Origin: Paraburkholderia phenoliruptrix
GTDB taxonomy: Bacteria; Pseudomonadota; Gammaproteobacteria; Burkholderiales; Burkholderiaceae
Assembly (NCBI RefSeq): GCF_902859825.1
Contig: NZ_CADIKB010000026.1
Location: forward strand, 35,011 to 99,010
DNA length: 64,000 nucleotides
Direction of reading: 5' to 3'
The first letter of the stretch is position 1. Every line of letters starts with the position of its first letter. The notes beneath the pieces are model-generated. The model was not told the origin of the DNA and made no database searches. It was given only the letters and a program-made list of their open reading frames with translations. The position numbers were made by a program, and so were the translations under genes. Below, piece after piece: positions 63,802 to 64,000 of this stretch.

Positions 63802-63830
63802 GTGACGCTCGCGTGGCAAAGCTGTGACGA
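63802..63830 (-). promoter_or_regulatory. degenerate PHO-box-like triple repeat upstream of olsB
   Basis: On the minus strand TCGTCAC-AGCT-TTGCCAC-GCGA-GCGTCAC: three 7-mers at exact 11-bp spacing, each matching CTGTCAC at 5 of 7 bases. A TACTAC/TACATT sequence follows at 63794-63786. Confidence 0.45.
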
Positions 63831-64000
63831 TTGGATGACTGGATGTAAGCCAGTCGGTGAACTGCGCAGTGCGCTGCTCGGTTACCCGAGGCAATGTCCC
63901 AGGCGTAGTTGAAGGTTGAAGGCGGCGGTTCGCCAGTGGAATCCGAGAGAATCGGGTTTCCAGGACCAACCTCCCGAACAGGGAACCAAGGAGAACCGCC
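63831..64000. other. window end: leader of the next gene
   Basis: No gene inside. AAGGAG at 63988-63993 with seven bases to the window end suggests that a plus-strand gene starts just after 64000. Repeated GAAGG(TT) and GGCGGTTCGCC are visible, but no known RNA is recognised. Confidence 0.5.

Overview
The window looks like a piece of core chromosome from a Burkholderiaceae beta-proteobacterium, most likely Paraburkholderia or Burkholderia. The inference rests on high GC with strong G/C third-position bias, on gene orders typical of that group (rseB-mucD-lepA-lepB-rnc-era-recO-pdxJ-acpS-nagZ; carAB-greA-yhbY-rlmE-ftsH-folP-glmM-pstSCAB-phoUBR), and on an EF-P/EarP arginine-rhamnosylation pair. 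I see no insertion sequence, prophage, integrase or CRISPR array.

Layout. 1-11.7 kb: envelope-stress genes (tail of rseA, rseB, mucD, a small thioredoxin-fold protein), then a translation/RNA-processing/secretion run (lepA, lepB, rnc, era, recO, pdxJ, acpS, nagZ) closed by a bidirectional terminator. 11.7-16.1 kb, minus strand: an atypical sigma-54-type response regulator, a CsbD-like stress protein, efp and its modifier earP. 16.2-21.6 kb: uvrC, pgsA, tRNA-Gly, tRNA-Gly, tRNA-Cys, a TraB/GumN-like protein and an ElaA-like acetyltransferase. 21.7-23.8 kb, minus strand: a copper-delivery group for cytochrome oxidase (caa3-type CtaG, PCuAC chaperone, SCO1). 24.2-34.2 kb: trehalose synthesis (otsB, otsA), two ABC exporters, a GT4 glycosyltransferase and two small membrane proteins; the second exporter is preceded by a promoter and a 30-codon ORF with a near-perfect ribosome binding site. 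34.4-39.4 kb: tRNA-Val, then dnaQ-rnhA-methyltransferase diverging from gloB-mltD, the same neighbourhood as E. coli dnaQ-rnhA-yafS-gloB-mltD. 39.7-51.7 kb: pyrimidine/arginine precursor synthesis (carAB), greA, a DUF4149 protein, yhbY, rlmE, ftsH, folP, glmM.

51.9-63.8 kb is the most coherent functional block: phosphate uptake (pstSCAB), its signalling proteins (phoU, phoB, phoR), the polyphosphate enzymes ppk1 and ppx in divergent orientation, and an OlsB-like acyltransferase for phosphorus-free ornithine lipids. I find PHO-box-like direct repeats in front of pstS (tandem), ppk1 (near consensus) and, more weakly, the olsB-like gene, suggesting one contiguous phosphate-starvation island.

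The window is mostly well-known housekeeping DNA. I did not find a wholly new defence or mobile system. The most interesting points are the Pho island, the leader ORF before the second exporter, the large structured element between carB and greA, the 14-bp hairpin between pstS and pstC, and several lineage-specific protein extensions (RNase III, UvrC, RecO, the YafS-like methyltransferase, MltD).
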